DNA of 55,591 nt from Nitrospirota bacterium (GTDB taxonomy: Bacteria > Nitrospirota > Thermodesulfovibrionia > UBA6902): contig JACQXG010000007.1 in assembly GCA_016208905.1 (NCBI GenBank), positions 1 to 55,591 on the forward strand, written 5' to 3'. The translations under genes and the position numbers were made by a program. This document shows, in pieces, positions 29,153-38,279 of this stretch. A model generated the notes under the pieces. That model was not told the DNA's origin, did not search any database, and saw only the letters and a list, made by a program, of their open reading frames with translations. Position 1 is the first letter of the stretch; each line of letters opens with the position of its first letter.

Positions 29153-29959
29153 TCAGTCCTTTATATATTTCTTTCCTTCACCGTTAAAAAAATCCAATAC
29201 TTTCTTTACTGCCGGTGACGGCTCTCCCTTTGTAATCAGCATGAGCGGCCTGCTGATCTCCTGCGTTTCTACGATCTTGACCTTCTCTTTGTTCCCCGGC
29301 AAATTGATAAATCCCTGACTGACAGCGCCGATACCTTCAGGGAATTCACCGACATTATCAATCTCTTTCCTTGTGGTTTCTACTTCAATCGCTCCGACAA
29401 CATAAGGCTCTCCGTCCATTATCATTTTCTGAAAGACCTTTTTGGTCGCTGAGCCGAGATGAGACGTCACTACTATTACCGGCATATCGACTCCGCCGAC
29501 CTCTTTCCAGTTTGCAATCTTACCGGTATGCAGACCTTTTAACTGCTCTTTTGAAAGCTTTGCAACAGAGTTTGAGGGATGAACTATTACCTTGATAATG
29601 TCAGTTGTAATAACATTCGCCTTCAGGACTGCCGGCGCCTCCAGCCCTGTAGCTGCCTTCATGCTCGCAACCGCATCAGCGAGTTCTTCTGATGCCATGC
29701 CGGCATCACATTTCCCTTTGACCAGGTCCTCAAGCCCGTTGCCTGTACCATTTCCGACAAGTTCAAGCTTTATACCTGTGACTTTTTCAAGGGCTTCCTT
29801 CCCAGGCTCCATAATCCTCTTTTGTACTGTGGTTGAACCATGCAGTTTAACTATTTCTTCGCTCCATGCTATTGAGCATGTTAACAAACTCACTACAGAC
29901 AGCAATACCATAATCATAATTGCTTTCCTCATTCGTCCTCCCGTTTCAATGTTATTCAA
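29153..29959 (-). CDS. PstS-like periplasmic substrate-binding protein
   Basis: Signal peptide; VKLHGSTTVQKRIMEPG and LTGKIANWKEVGG-like (LHTGKIANWKEVGGVDMPVIVV). Confidence 0.87.
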   Translation of the reverse strand: MNNIETGGRMRKAIMIMVLLSVVSLLTCSIAWSEEIVKLHGSTTVQKRIMEPGKEALEKVTGIKLELVGNGTGNGLEDLVKGKCDAGMASEELADAVASMKAATGLEAPAVLKANVITTDIIKVIVHPSNSVAKLSKEQLKGLHTGKIANWKEVGGVDMPVIVVTSHLGSATKKVFQKMIMDGEPYVVGAIEVETTRKEIDNVGEFPEGIGAVSQGFINLPGNKEKVKIVETQEISRPLMLITKGEPSPAVKKVLDFFNGEGKKYIKD

Positions 29960-29987
29960 ATCAGTCTTATCCTTAAGTTTATTCCTC

Positions 29988-30015
29988 TTCTCGGTAGAAA
30001 AAGGATGGTACTTTA
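29988..30015 (-). promoter_or_regulatory. weak candidate sigma-28 (FliA) promoter
   Basis: minus strand TAAAGTAC-N12-ACCGAGAA versus TAAAGTTT-N11-GCCGATAA. Confidence 0.35.
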
Positions 30016-30335
30016 ATGGTAATTGTCACTACTCATAACACTATTAAAAACCTTAATATTTGATTTTCCCGACATTCCTGCTGGCAAAGATAGTGTAAAT
30101 TATAGATATGTGCAAAGGTATCAGATCATCATTCCCGGAAAATGGCCCATATCTGAGTTCAACCCATCCAACCAGCTGCCCTGTTAAAGAAGGCCAGGGA
30201 AGCGCTGTATGCCCTTCATTGATCATGTCTATAAGAAATTTAAATTTATAAATATGCGGGTTGACATGAGACAATAGGCTATCTCCATTTATATTTCCGG
30301 TCAACTTATTAATTCACGCAGGCATCCCGCCGTTT

Positions 30336-30959
30336 GTGGCCTTTTCATGGGTTGCAACAATAATAATTATTATTGTTGCAATACTTGCAAGAAAGTCTCT
30401 TAACCTTGTTCCCAGTGGTGTACAGAATTTCGTAGAAGTCATCATAGAATTCTTTCTAGATCTTGTTGAAACCAACATCGGCCATTTGGGAAGACATTTT
30501 TTACCGTTCATTGGCACTATCGGCATTTATGTTCTTGTATGCAACTTTCTTGGACTGATCCCCGGGTGCGAGGCCCCTACCAGCAATCTTAATACTAACG
30601 CAGCACTGGCGCTTCCTGTATTTTTTGCTACGCATATATACGGGATCAAAGAACACGGGCTCGGATACATAAAGCACTTTGTCGGACCAATCAGGTCGTT
30701 GCCCGCGCTTCCATTAATGATTTTGATGTTCATCATTGAAGTGATAGGGCATCTTGCAAGACCTTTAACTTTATCCGTCAGGTTATTCGGAAATATGGTA
30801 GCAAAACATAAAATCATATTAATTCTGTTATTACTTTCCCCTGTGGTTGTGCCGACTGCAATACTCGGTCTTGGAGTTCTTGTTTCCGTTATTCAGGCAT
30901 TTGTTTTTGTCCTGCTGACAACTTTATATTTAGCAGGTTCTGTAGAAGCAGCACACTAA
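30336..30959 (+). CDS. atpB: F0F1 ATP synthase subunit a (N-terminus uncertain)
   Basis: RPLTLSVRLFGNMVAKHKI and LGLGVLVSVIQAFVFVLLTTLYL; the frame is open back to 30270 but has no standard start there. Confidence 0.93.
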   Translation: MAFSWVATIIIIIVAILARKSLNLVPSGVQNFVEVIIEFFLDLVETNIGHLGRHFLPFIGTIGIYVLVCNFLGLIPGCEAPTSNLNTNAALALPVFFATHIYGIKEHGLGYIKHFVGPIRSLPALPLMILMFIIEVIGHLARPLTLSVRLFGNMVAKHKIILILLLLSPVVVPTAILGLGVLVSVIQAFVFVLLTTLYLAGSVEAAH

Positions 30960-30998
30960 AAATAGGGACACCTATAGTACTCTATGAAAGGAGGAAAA

Positions 30999-31349
30999 AT
31001 GAGAAGAATAGTAACTGCAATATTACTGTCGCTCACCTTGGTATGCCTCTTGGCGCCTGTTGCGTTTGCAGCTGAAGGCGCTGCTGAAGGAGCATCCGAT
31101 GCACAAATGGGTTATTTCAGTATGGCAGCGCTGGCATGTGGATTGGGTATCGGCCTTGCTGCATTGGGAACAGGCATTGGACAGGGCATAGGACTCGCCA
31201 AGGCAGCAGAAGGTGTTGCAAGAAATCCGGGCGCTTCAGGCAAAATCACAACAACCCTGATCATCGGTCTTGCAATGATTGAGTCTCTCTGTATTTACGC
31301 ATTGGTTGTTGCATTGATTATACTCTTTGCAAAACCGTTTGGCTTTTAA
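30999..31349 (+). CDS. atpE: F0F1 ATP synthase subunit c with N-terminal signal-like extension
   Basis: [32 protein letters not shown] and [22 protein letters not shown]. Confidence 0.95.
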   Translation: MRRIVTAILLSLTLVCLLAPVAFAAEGAAEGASDAQMGYFSMAALACGLGIGLAALGTGIGQGIGLAKAAEGVARNPGASGKITTTLIIGLAMIESLCIYALVVALIILFAKPFGF

Positions 31350-31378
31350 TTAACAGTCGATAGCTGAAAAAATCAAAA

Positions 31379-31411
31379 GGAAGGCGGGTAAATATCCTGC
31401 CTTCCTTTTTT
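31379..31411 (+). terminator. intrinsic terminator after atpE
   Basis: ggaaggcgggtaaatatcctgccttcctttttt. Confidence 0.85.
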
Positions 31412-31490
31412 ATTGCCCGTACAATATCAATTTTATATTTGAAACTGTTAAAATTTCTGAGCTCTATCTGCTGCTGACTTGTACAGATTA

Positions 31491-31530
31491 AGAAGAAGTG
31501 AGAAGTATGAAATGAGAAGTAATGATAATG
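31491..31530. repeat. AGAAGTG/A-type heptads
   Basis: agaagtg agaagta tgaaatg agaagta. Confidence 0.65.
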
Positions 31531-31591
31531 TTTTTTCTTCTAACTTCATAGTTTAGTTATCTGCGGCTGAATAATATCAAAGGAGAATATT

Positions 31592-32500
31592 GTGGGTTTA
31601 TTTGACAGACTGAAACAGGGATTGTTTAAAACGAAAAAATCCCTTATTGAAAATGTTGAGAGGCTTGTCAGCGGGCGGATAGTTGATGACAGTCTTCTGG
31701 ATGAATTCGAAGAGCTTCTGATCATGGCTGATGTCGGGCCTCAGGCCGCGGAGTCCATCACTCAATCACTGAAGGCAAAGGTAAGAGAACAAAAGATCAG
31801 AAACGAAAAGGACCTTAAGGAGGCCTTTAAGGAAGAAGTGAAAAAGATCCTGATAGCTGGTCATAAGGTAATGTGCGCGGGTGAAAAACCCTATGTCGTA
31901 CTCACGGTCGGCGTTAACGGCGTGGGGAAAACCACTACAATAGGTAAACTTGCCAGGCGCTTTACTGATCACGGTTTCACGGTCACTCTTGCCGCGGGAG
32001 ATACTTTCAGGGCTGCGGCCATTGAACAGCTTGAGATATGGGCGGGCAGGGCCGGCGCACAGATTGTAAAACACAGAAGCGGGGCAGATCCGGCTGCAGT
32101 CGCATTTGATGCAGTGGCATCCGCTAAATCCAAAAATATCGACGTTGTAATAATTGACACCGCAGGAAGGCTTCATACCAAGACCAACCTTATGGAGGAA
32201 CTGAAGAAAATCAAGCGTGTCATCAGTAAAGAAAAACCCTCCGCGCCACATGAGGTGCTGCTCGTTGTAGACGCTACATCAGGGCAAAACGCCATAAACC
32301 AGGCAAAGATATTCAATGAGGCAGTAGGCGTTACAGGCATTGCCCTCACCAAACTTGACGGTACCGCAAAAGGCGGTATAATTTTAGCAATAAATAAAGA
32401 ACTCGATATCCCCGTTAAATTAATCGGTGTAGGCGAAGCAGTTGAAGACCTCCAGGATTTTGAACCCGGAGAGTTTGTTGAGGCCCTGTTTGGGAAATGA
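31592..32500 (+). CDS. ftsY: signal recognition particle receptor FtsY
   Basis: GVNGVGKTTTIGKLA, AAGDTFRAAAIEQLE, DTAGRLHTKTNLMEEL, TKLDGTAKGG. Confidence 0.97.
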   Translation: MGLFDRLKQGLFKTKKSLIENVERLVSGRIVDDSLLDEFEELLIMADVGPQAAESITQSLKAKVREQKIRNEKDLKEAFKEEVKKILIAGHKVMCAGEKPYVVLTVGVNGVGKTTTIGKLARRFTDHGFTVTLAAGDTFRAAAIEQLEIWAGRAGAQIVKHRSGADPAAVAFDAVASAKSKNIDVVIIDTAGRLHTKTNLMEELKKIKRVISKEKPSAPHEVLLVVDATSGQNAINQAKIFNEAVGVTGIALTKLDGTAKGGIILAINKELDIPVKLIGVGEAVEDLQDFEPGEFVEALFGK

Positions 32501-32519
32501 AAAGGGGGAAGGAAACACA

Positions 32520-33854
32520 ATGGGAAGAAAACTCATATATATATTCTGCCTCATACTCGCAATAATCCCATACAATTCATACAGCGAGGAATATTCTCTT
32601 GATGACCTTTACAAACTTGCACTTGAAAGAAGCGAGACTGTAAAAATAGCTGAGGAAGATATCTTCATATCAGAGAAACAGAAAGACAAGGCAAAAGCCG
32701 TTCTTTTCCCTGCGCTTTCCGCATTCGGCAATCATACAAGATACACTGACAAGAAAACAGCAAGCGGCAGGGTAGTGCAACCGGAATTCACTAATGAATG
32801 GGGGCTGAGACTGGACCAGTCATTATCATTAAGCGGCAGGGAAATTACTGCCCTCAGGATGGCAGAGGAAGGAATCACAAAAAGCAGGTTTGATCTCGAT
32901 GCAGTCAGGGAAGAATATCTTTTAAAAGTCGCCTCGTTATATTACGATCTGCTTAAGTCAAAAAAAGCGCATGAAATAGCAGGCGCAAACGTCGAGAGAC
33001 TTACAAAGCACAAAAATGCCGCTGAGACCAGACTTAAAGTCGGCGAAGTCACAAAGACCGTAGTTTTGAGGGCAAAGGCAGAACTCGCGGGCGCTCAGTC
33101 CGAATTAATCAAATCTGAACATGGCGTAAGGCTTTCAAAGACGACTCTCGCAAGGGCAGTTGGCATACACGATGATTTTGACGTTAAGGAGCCTCTTGAA
33201 AAAGACCTTGAAACCAGTAAGCAGGAGTTACTGGATGTATTAATCGGGGACTGCAGATTATCAACTGTGGATTGCCTTAAAGAGAAGTCTTTTTCAGAAA
33301 GGTCTGAAATCAAAACCGCAGCTATTCAGAAACAGATAGCCCAGGATGAAGTAAAATACACGAAAGGCTCATATTGGCCTGATCTTTCAATAGAAGGGGT
33401 CTATTCAAGACAGGAGAATGAGCCTTCTACCGCGAGTGAGCTGAATGAAAGAATTTATGGGGTATTGAAACTAAATTTCCCTCTATTTGAAGGCGGATTA
33501 AGGGCCGCTGAAGTTGGAGAAGCAAAGGCACAATTGAGGCAGGCTGATTACAGTCTTGAAAATATAAAACATTCAGTAGGCGTAGAGGTTGAGGATTCCT
33601 ATCTCAAACTTCAGACAATGTCGGCGGTCCTCGATCAATTGCAGGCAGAGGTAGAATATGCGCTGGATAATTACAATGCCGTAACAAAGCAGTTTCAATA
33701 CGGTTTGGCGGACAGCATAGATATTATTGATGCGAACACGCTGCTTGTCACTTCTGAAAGAGAATTTGCCAATACCGAATATGATTATCAGTTGGCAATC
33801 CTGAAATTGAAGCGGTCAACAGGGACGCTTTTAAAGACTGTCGCAGGCCCGTAG
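32520..33854 (+). CDS. TolC family outer membrane efflux protein
   Basis: OEP family pattern; signal peptide; upstream of MFP and RND genes. Confidence 0.92.
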   Translation: MGRKLIYIFCLILAIIPYNSYSEEYSLDDLYKLALERSETVKIAEEDIFISEKQKDKAKAVLFPALSAFGNHTRYTDKKTASGRVVQPEFTNEWGLRLDQSLSLSGREITALRMAEEGITKSRFDLDAVREEYLLKVASLYYDLLKSKKAHEIAGANVERLTKHKNAAETRLKVGEVTKTVVLRAKAELAGAQSELIKSEHGVRLSKTTLARAVGIHDDFDVKEPLEKDLETSKQELLDVLIGDCRLSTVDCLKEKSFSERSEIKTAAIQKQIAQDEVKYTKGSYWPDLSIEGVYSRQENEPSTASELNERIYGVLKLNFPLFEGGLRAAEVGEAKAQLRQADYSLENIKHSVGVEVEDSYLKLQTMSAVLDQLQAEVEYALDNYNAVTKQFQYGLADSIDIIDANTLLVTSEREFANTEYDYQLAILKLKRSTGTLLKTVAGP

Positions 33855-33919
33855 GGGCGAGGTCACCTCGCCCATGCAGTCGCAGGCCCGGCGTGTGGGC
33901 GAGATGACCTCGCCCCTAC
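33851..33919. repeat. inverted repeat, GTAGGGGCGAGGTCACCTCGCCC arms
   Basis: gtaggggcgaggtcacctcgccc (33851-33873) and gggcgagatgacctcgcccctac (33897-33919). Confidence 0.9.
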
Positions 33920-33973
33920 AGTTTCAGGATTTTTTGATGAATTAATAATATTGATAAGACGGGGAGTGACACG

Positions 33974-35086
33974 ATGCGAATAAAGACGTTTTTAATTAGA
34001 TTCTGTTTTCTGTATTCTGTCTGCTGTCTGCTGTTCATTTCATCATGCTCAAAGGAGAAACAGAAAGAACCTCCAAAAGGTATGACCGCGCCTGTGACCG
34101 CCGCTTCTGCAATAAAGAAAACCGTGCCTGTTCAGCTTCACGCGATCGGGAATGTGGAGGCCTACTCTACTGTTGAGATTAAGGCGCGTGCAGGCGGCGA
34201 GCTGATGAGTGTAAATTTCAGGGAAGGTCAGGATGTCAATAAAGGGGACCTGCTGTTTACCATAGACCCCCGGCCCTACAGAACCGCCCTGGAAGCGGCG
34301 CAGGCAAATTTGGCAAAGGACACGGCTTTATCCAAAAAAGCCGACAATGATGTTGTACGTTACACCGAATTGTCCCGGGACCAGCTTGTAAGCAGGGATG
34401 ATTACGAAAAGATTCTTGCAAATGCCGAGGCGCTTAGGGCGACTTTAGAGGCTGACAGATCTGCCGTAGAAAATGCCGGACTGCAATTAAGCTACTGCTC
34501 TGTTTATGCCCCTGTCTCAGGACGGACCGGAAGTCTTCTGGCAAACCAGGGGAATCTGATCAAGGCAAATGATGACAAGCCGATGGTGGTTATCAACCAG
34601 GTCCAGCCTGTCTATGCGGCCTTTTCCGTCCCTGAACAGAATTTGGCAGATATAAAAAAGTATACGGCAGGGGGTAAGCTGAGGGTAGAGGCATTCACAT
34701 CAAATGAAGACAGGAATGCGGAAGAAGGCGTGCTGACTTTTATAGATAACACAGTAGATACTGCAACAGGGACCATCAAACTGAAGGCGACCTTTTCAAA
34801 TAAGGACAAAAGATTGTGGCCGGGACAATTTGTAAATATCAGCATTACGCTCGCTTCATATTCCGATGCTGTTGTAGTGCCTTCACAGGCCGTGCAGACA
34901 GGACAGAAGGGCCAGTATATATTTATTGTCAAAGACGACCTTACTGTTGAATCACGTCCTGTTGAGGTTAAAATGATGATCAATGGCGAAACCGTCATCT
35001 CGTCAGGTCTCCAGTCCGGGGAAAAAGTTGTAACTGACGGGCATCTGCGCCTTGTCCCCGGAGCAAAGGTGGAGATAAAAAAATAA
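33974..35086 (+). CDS. RND efflux periplasmic adaptor (lipoprotein)
   Basis: Lipobox FISSC; AGGELMSVNFREGQDVNKGDLLFTIDPRPY. Confidence 0.95.
   Translation: MRIKTFLIRFCFLYSVCCLLFISSCSKEKQKEPPKGMTAPVTAASAIKKTVPVQLHAIGNVEAYSTVEIKARAGGELMSVNFREGQDVNKGDLLFTIDPRPYRTALEAAQANLAKDTALSKKADNDVVRYTELSRDQLVSRDDYEKILANAEALRATLEADRSAVENAGLQLSYCSVYAPVSGRTGSLLANQGNLIKANDDKPMVVINQVQPVYAAFSVPEQNLADIKKYTAGGKLRVEAFTSNEDRNAEEGVLTFIDNTVDTATGTIKLKATFSNKDKRLWPGQFVNISITLASYSDAVVVPSQAVQTGQKGQYIFIVKDDLTVESRPVEVKMMINGETVISSGLQSGEKVVTDGHLRLVPGAKVEIKK
34001..34035. repeat. TTCTGTN/TGCTGTN heptads inside the adaptor signal peptide
   Basis: ttctgtt ttctgta ttctgtc tgctgtc tgctgtt; encodes FCFLYSVCCLLF together with flanking bases. 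Confidence 0.85.
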
Positions 35087-35105
35087 GGCACAGAGTGATA
35101 AAACA

Positions 35106-35143
35106 GGCACAAAGGGACAAAGTGAAAAATTTTGTGCCTTTGC
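35106..35143. repeat. GGCACAAAG inverted array just upstream of the RND pump gene
   Basis: ggcacaaa (35106-35113) and tttgtgcc (35131-35138). Confidence 0.75.
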
Positions 35144-35149
35144 ATTAAT

Positions 35150-38100
35150 ATGAACTTCTCTGAACTTTTCATAAAGCGTCCGATCATGACTACCCTCGTC
35201 ATGCTGTCGATCCTGGTCTTTGGTATTGCTGGATACAGGCTTCTGCCGGTGAGCGATCTTCCGAATGTGGATTTTCCAACTATTCAGGTAAGCGCCAGCC
35301 TGCCCGGGGCCAGCCCTGAGACCATGGCATCTGCCGTGGCGACCCCGCTGGAGCGGCAGTTTTCGACGATCGCGGGGCTTGACTCCATGACATCCACGAA
35401 CGGATTGGGGAGAACACAGATTACCCTGCAGTTTAATCTCAGCAGAGACATAGACGCTGCCGGACAGGATGTGCAGGCAATGATCGCCAAGGCGTCAAGG
35501 CAGCTTCCGCAGGACATGCCGAGCCCTCCTACATATAGTAAAGTAAATCCTGCTGACCAGCCTATTTTATACCTCGCGCTGAGTTCACCGACACTTCCCC
35601 TCTCTGTTATTAATGAATACGCGGACACTAATATCTCTCAGCGCATTTCAATGATAAGCGGTGTGGCACAGGTGCAGGTGTATGGTTCACAAAAATTTGC
35701 AGTGCGCGCGCAGCTCGACCCCAGGGCCCTTGCCGCAAAGCAGATCGGCATCGACGAGGCAGCCGGCGCCCTTTCACGCGGGAATGTAAACCTCCCGACT
35801 GGTACCCTGAACGGCAGGCAGCAGGCCTTTACAATTCAGGCCACGGGACAGCTATACAACGCTGCGGCATATCGTCCCCTTATAGTGGCATACCGCAACG
35901 GCTCGCCTGTGCGCCTCGAAGAATTGGGGAAGGTCATCGACAGCGTTGAAAACAACAAGGTGGCTAACTGGTATATAAAGACCCGCGCCATTGTCCTGGC
36001 AATTCAGCGTCAGCCCGGCACCAATACCGTGGAGGTTGTGGACAGCATCAAGAATCTGATGCCGGTCTTCAAGGCCCAGCTGCCCCCTTCAGTAAACCTG
36101 GACGTTCTTTTTGACCGCTCCTTGTCCATCCGGGAGTCGGTCGGCGATGTAAAATTCACTTTAATGCTTGCATTGTGTCTGGTGGTGCTGGTCATCTTCC
36201 TCTTCCTGCGCAACCTTTCAGCTACGGTCATTCCGAGCCTTGCGCTGCCTTTTTCCATTATCGGCACCTTCGCCGCAATGTACCTTTTGGGATACAGCAT
36301 AGACAACCTCTCACTCATGGCCCTGACGCTTTCGGTCGGGTTTGTTGTGGATGACGCCATAGTCATGCTCGAAAATATTATGCGCCACATTGAAAAGGGT
36401 GAAGGAGTTCTTGAGGCAGCGCTCAAAGGCTCCAGAGAAATCGGCTTCACCATTTTATCAATGACCCTGTCCCTTGTTGCCGTATTCATCCCGGTGCTCT
36501 TTATGGGGGGCATACTGGGACGCCTGCTCCACGAATTTGCGGTGACCATCAGTATAGCGATCCTGATATCAGGGTTTGTCTCTCTGACACTCACCCCTAT
36601 GCTTTGCAGCCGTTTTATAAAACCGCATGGTGAGGTGAGGCAAGGCCGTCTGTACAACATTATGGAACGCTTCTTTGACGATATGCGGAACGCCTATGAA
36701 AGGAGTCTGCAACAGGTCCTCCGGCATCGCCGCACTACATTGGTAATTACAATTATTCTTACTATAGCTACAATTTATTTATTCATGAAAATGCCGATGG
36801 GATTTCTCCCTTCGGAAGATACCGGCCAGATTTTTTCCTTTACCGAGGCTGCACAGGGTATCTCCTTTGACGACATGGTGGAGCACCAGAAAAAACTTGC
36901 CGCCATTGTCGCCGATGACCCGAATATAGCTGCCTTTATGTCCGCTGTCGGCGCCGGCGGCGCCAGCTCAGGCGGGAATACAGGCCGCATTTTCATGCGT
37001 CTTAAGCCGCGCAACGAGCGGGAACTGAGCGCTGACGAGATTATTCAGGGATTAAGGCCGAAGGTCTCAAAGGTGCCGGGCATACAGATGTTCATGCAGA
37101 ATCTCCCGGCCATACGTATCGGCGGCCAGTTGACCAAGAGCCAGTACCAGTTCACTCTGCAGAGTCCGGATACAAAGGAGCTTTACCTTTATGCGGATGA
37201 ACTGACAAGCAGGATGCGCGGGCTTCCTCAACTCCAGGACGTGACCAGCGACCTTCAGATAAAAAACCCGCAGGTGAATGTGGACATTGACCGTGACAGG
37301 GCTTCCGCCCTCGGCCTCTCCGCGCAACAGATAGAGGACGCCCTCTATTATGCTTACGGCTCCAGACAGGTTTCTAACATTTTCGCCCCCAATAATCAGT
37401 ACCAGGTAATCATGGAATTGCTGCCGGAGTATCAGATGGACCCCTCTGCGCTGTCAATGCTCTATGTGCGTTCAAACTCCAATCATCTGGTGCCGCTAAG
37501 CTCTACGGCAAAACTTACAAGAGGCCTCGGCCCTCTTACTGTAAATCACCTTGGGCAGCTCCCCTCGGTTACTATCTCCTTTAACCTTAAGCCCGGTGTC
37601 GCATTAAGCGATGGCATTGCCATAGTTGAAAAAACCGCGCGCGCGGCATTACCTCTGACAATCAGCACGAGCTTTCAGGGGTCAGCCCAGGCATTTCAGT
37701 CATCCATGCAGGGGCTTTGGCTGCTGCTGATAATGGCGGTCCTAGTTATTTACATCGTTCTTGGAATCCTTTATGAAAGCTTTATTCATCCCCTTACCAT
37801 CCTGTCCGGGCTTCCCGCTGCATTGTTCGGAGGACTCATTACACTTATGCTCTTTCACAAGGAATTAAACATCTATGCCTTTGTGGGCATTATCATGCTT
37901 CTGGGAATAGTCAAGAAAAACGCCATCATGATGATAGACTTTGCCCTTGAGGCGCAGCGGCATGAAGGGAAGTCGCCGATGGAGGCGATCTATGAAGGCG
38001 CAATAATACGTTTCCGTCCAATCATGATGACTACTATGGCCGCATTAATGGGGACCCTTCCGATTGCAATCGGTTTCGGCGCAAACGCTGAATCCCGCCG

Positions 38101-38245
38101 CCCTCTGGGACTTGCCGTTGTCGGCGGACTGCTCGTTTCCCAGATCCTGACACTGTACATAACACCTGTGGTTTATTACTACATGGACAAGTTTCAGGAA
38201 AGAGTGCGTAAAATATTCAGGCCCTACGCGCCTGACAGCGTGTAA
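35150..38245 (+). CDS. RND family efflux transporter, inner membrane permease
   Basis: MNFSELFIKRPIMTTLVMLSILVFGIAGYRLLPVSDLPNVDFPTI; LSVGFVVDDAIVMLENI. Confidence 0.97.
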   Translation: MNFSELFIKRPIMTTLVMLSILVFGIAGYRLLPVSDLPNVDFPTIQVSASLPGASPETMASAVATPLERQFSTIAGLDSMTSTNGLGRTQITLQFNLSRDIDAAGQDVQAMIAKASRQLPQDMPSPPTYSKVNPADQPILYLALSSPTLPLSVINEYADTNISQRISMISGVAQVQVYGSQKFAVRAQLDPRALAAKQIGIDEAAGALSRGNVNLPTGTLNGRQQAFTIQATGQLYNAAAYRPLIVAYRNGSPVRLEELGKVIDSVENNKVANWYIKTRAIVLAIQRQPGTNTVEVVDSIKNLMPVFKAQLPPSVNLDVLFDRSLSIRESVGDVKFTLMLALCLVVLVIFLFLRNLSATVIPSLALPFSIIGTFAAMYLLGYSIDNLSLMALTLSVGFVVDDAIVMLENIMRHIEKGEGVLEAALKGSREIGFTILSMTLSLVAVFIPVLFMGGILGRLLHEFAVTISIAILISGFVSLTLTPMLCSRFIKPHGEVRQGRLYNIMERFFDDMRNAYERSLQQVLRHRRTTLVITIILTIATIYLFMKMPMGFLPSEDTGQIFSFTEAAQGISFDDMVEHQKKLAAIVADDPNIAAFMSAVGAGGASSGGNTGRIFMRLKPRNERELSADEIIQGLRPKVSKVPGIQMFMQNLPAIRIGGQLTKSQYQFTLQSPDTKELYLYADELTSRMRGLPQLQDVTSDLQIKNPQVNVDIDRDRASALGLSAQQIEDALYYAYGSRQVSNIFAPNNQYQVIMELLPEYQMDPSALSMLYVRSNSNHLVPLSSTAKLTRGLGPLTVNHLGQLPSVTISFNLKPGVALSDGIAIVEKTARAALPLTISTSFQGSAQAFQSSMQGLWLLLIMAVLVIYIVLGILYESFIHPLTILSGLPAALFGGLITLMLFHKELNIYAFVGIIMLLGIVKKNAIMMIDFALEAQRHEGKSPMEAIYEGAIIRFRPIMMTTMAALMGTLPIAIGFGANAESRRPLGLAVVGGLLVSQILTLYITPVVYYYMDKFQERVRKIFRPYAPDSV

Positions 38246-38279
38246 ATTACGTGCCAACTTAAATAAAATAGATTATCGG

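Noticed and set aside
30053-30304. 83 aa minus-strand ORF beside atpB
   Set aside because: No recognisable family, and its start overlaps the probable true atpB N-terminal region.
33248-33279. Further heptad insertion in the TolC-type gene (GDCRLSTVDCLKEK)
   Set aside because: gactgca gattatc aactgtg gattgcc is suggestive, but the periodicity is too weak to claim.
36010-36660. 216 aa minus ORF inside the RND pump gene
   Set aside because: Antisense to a strongly recognisable RND permease; no motif or RBS support.
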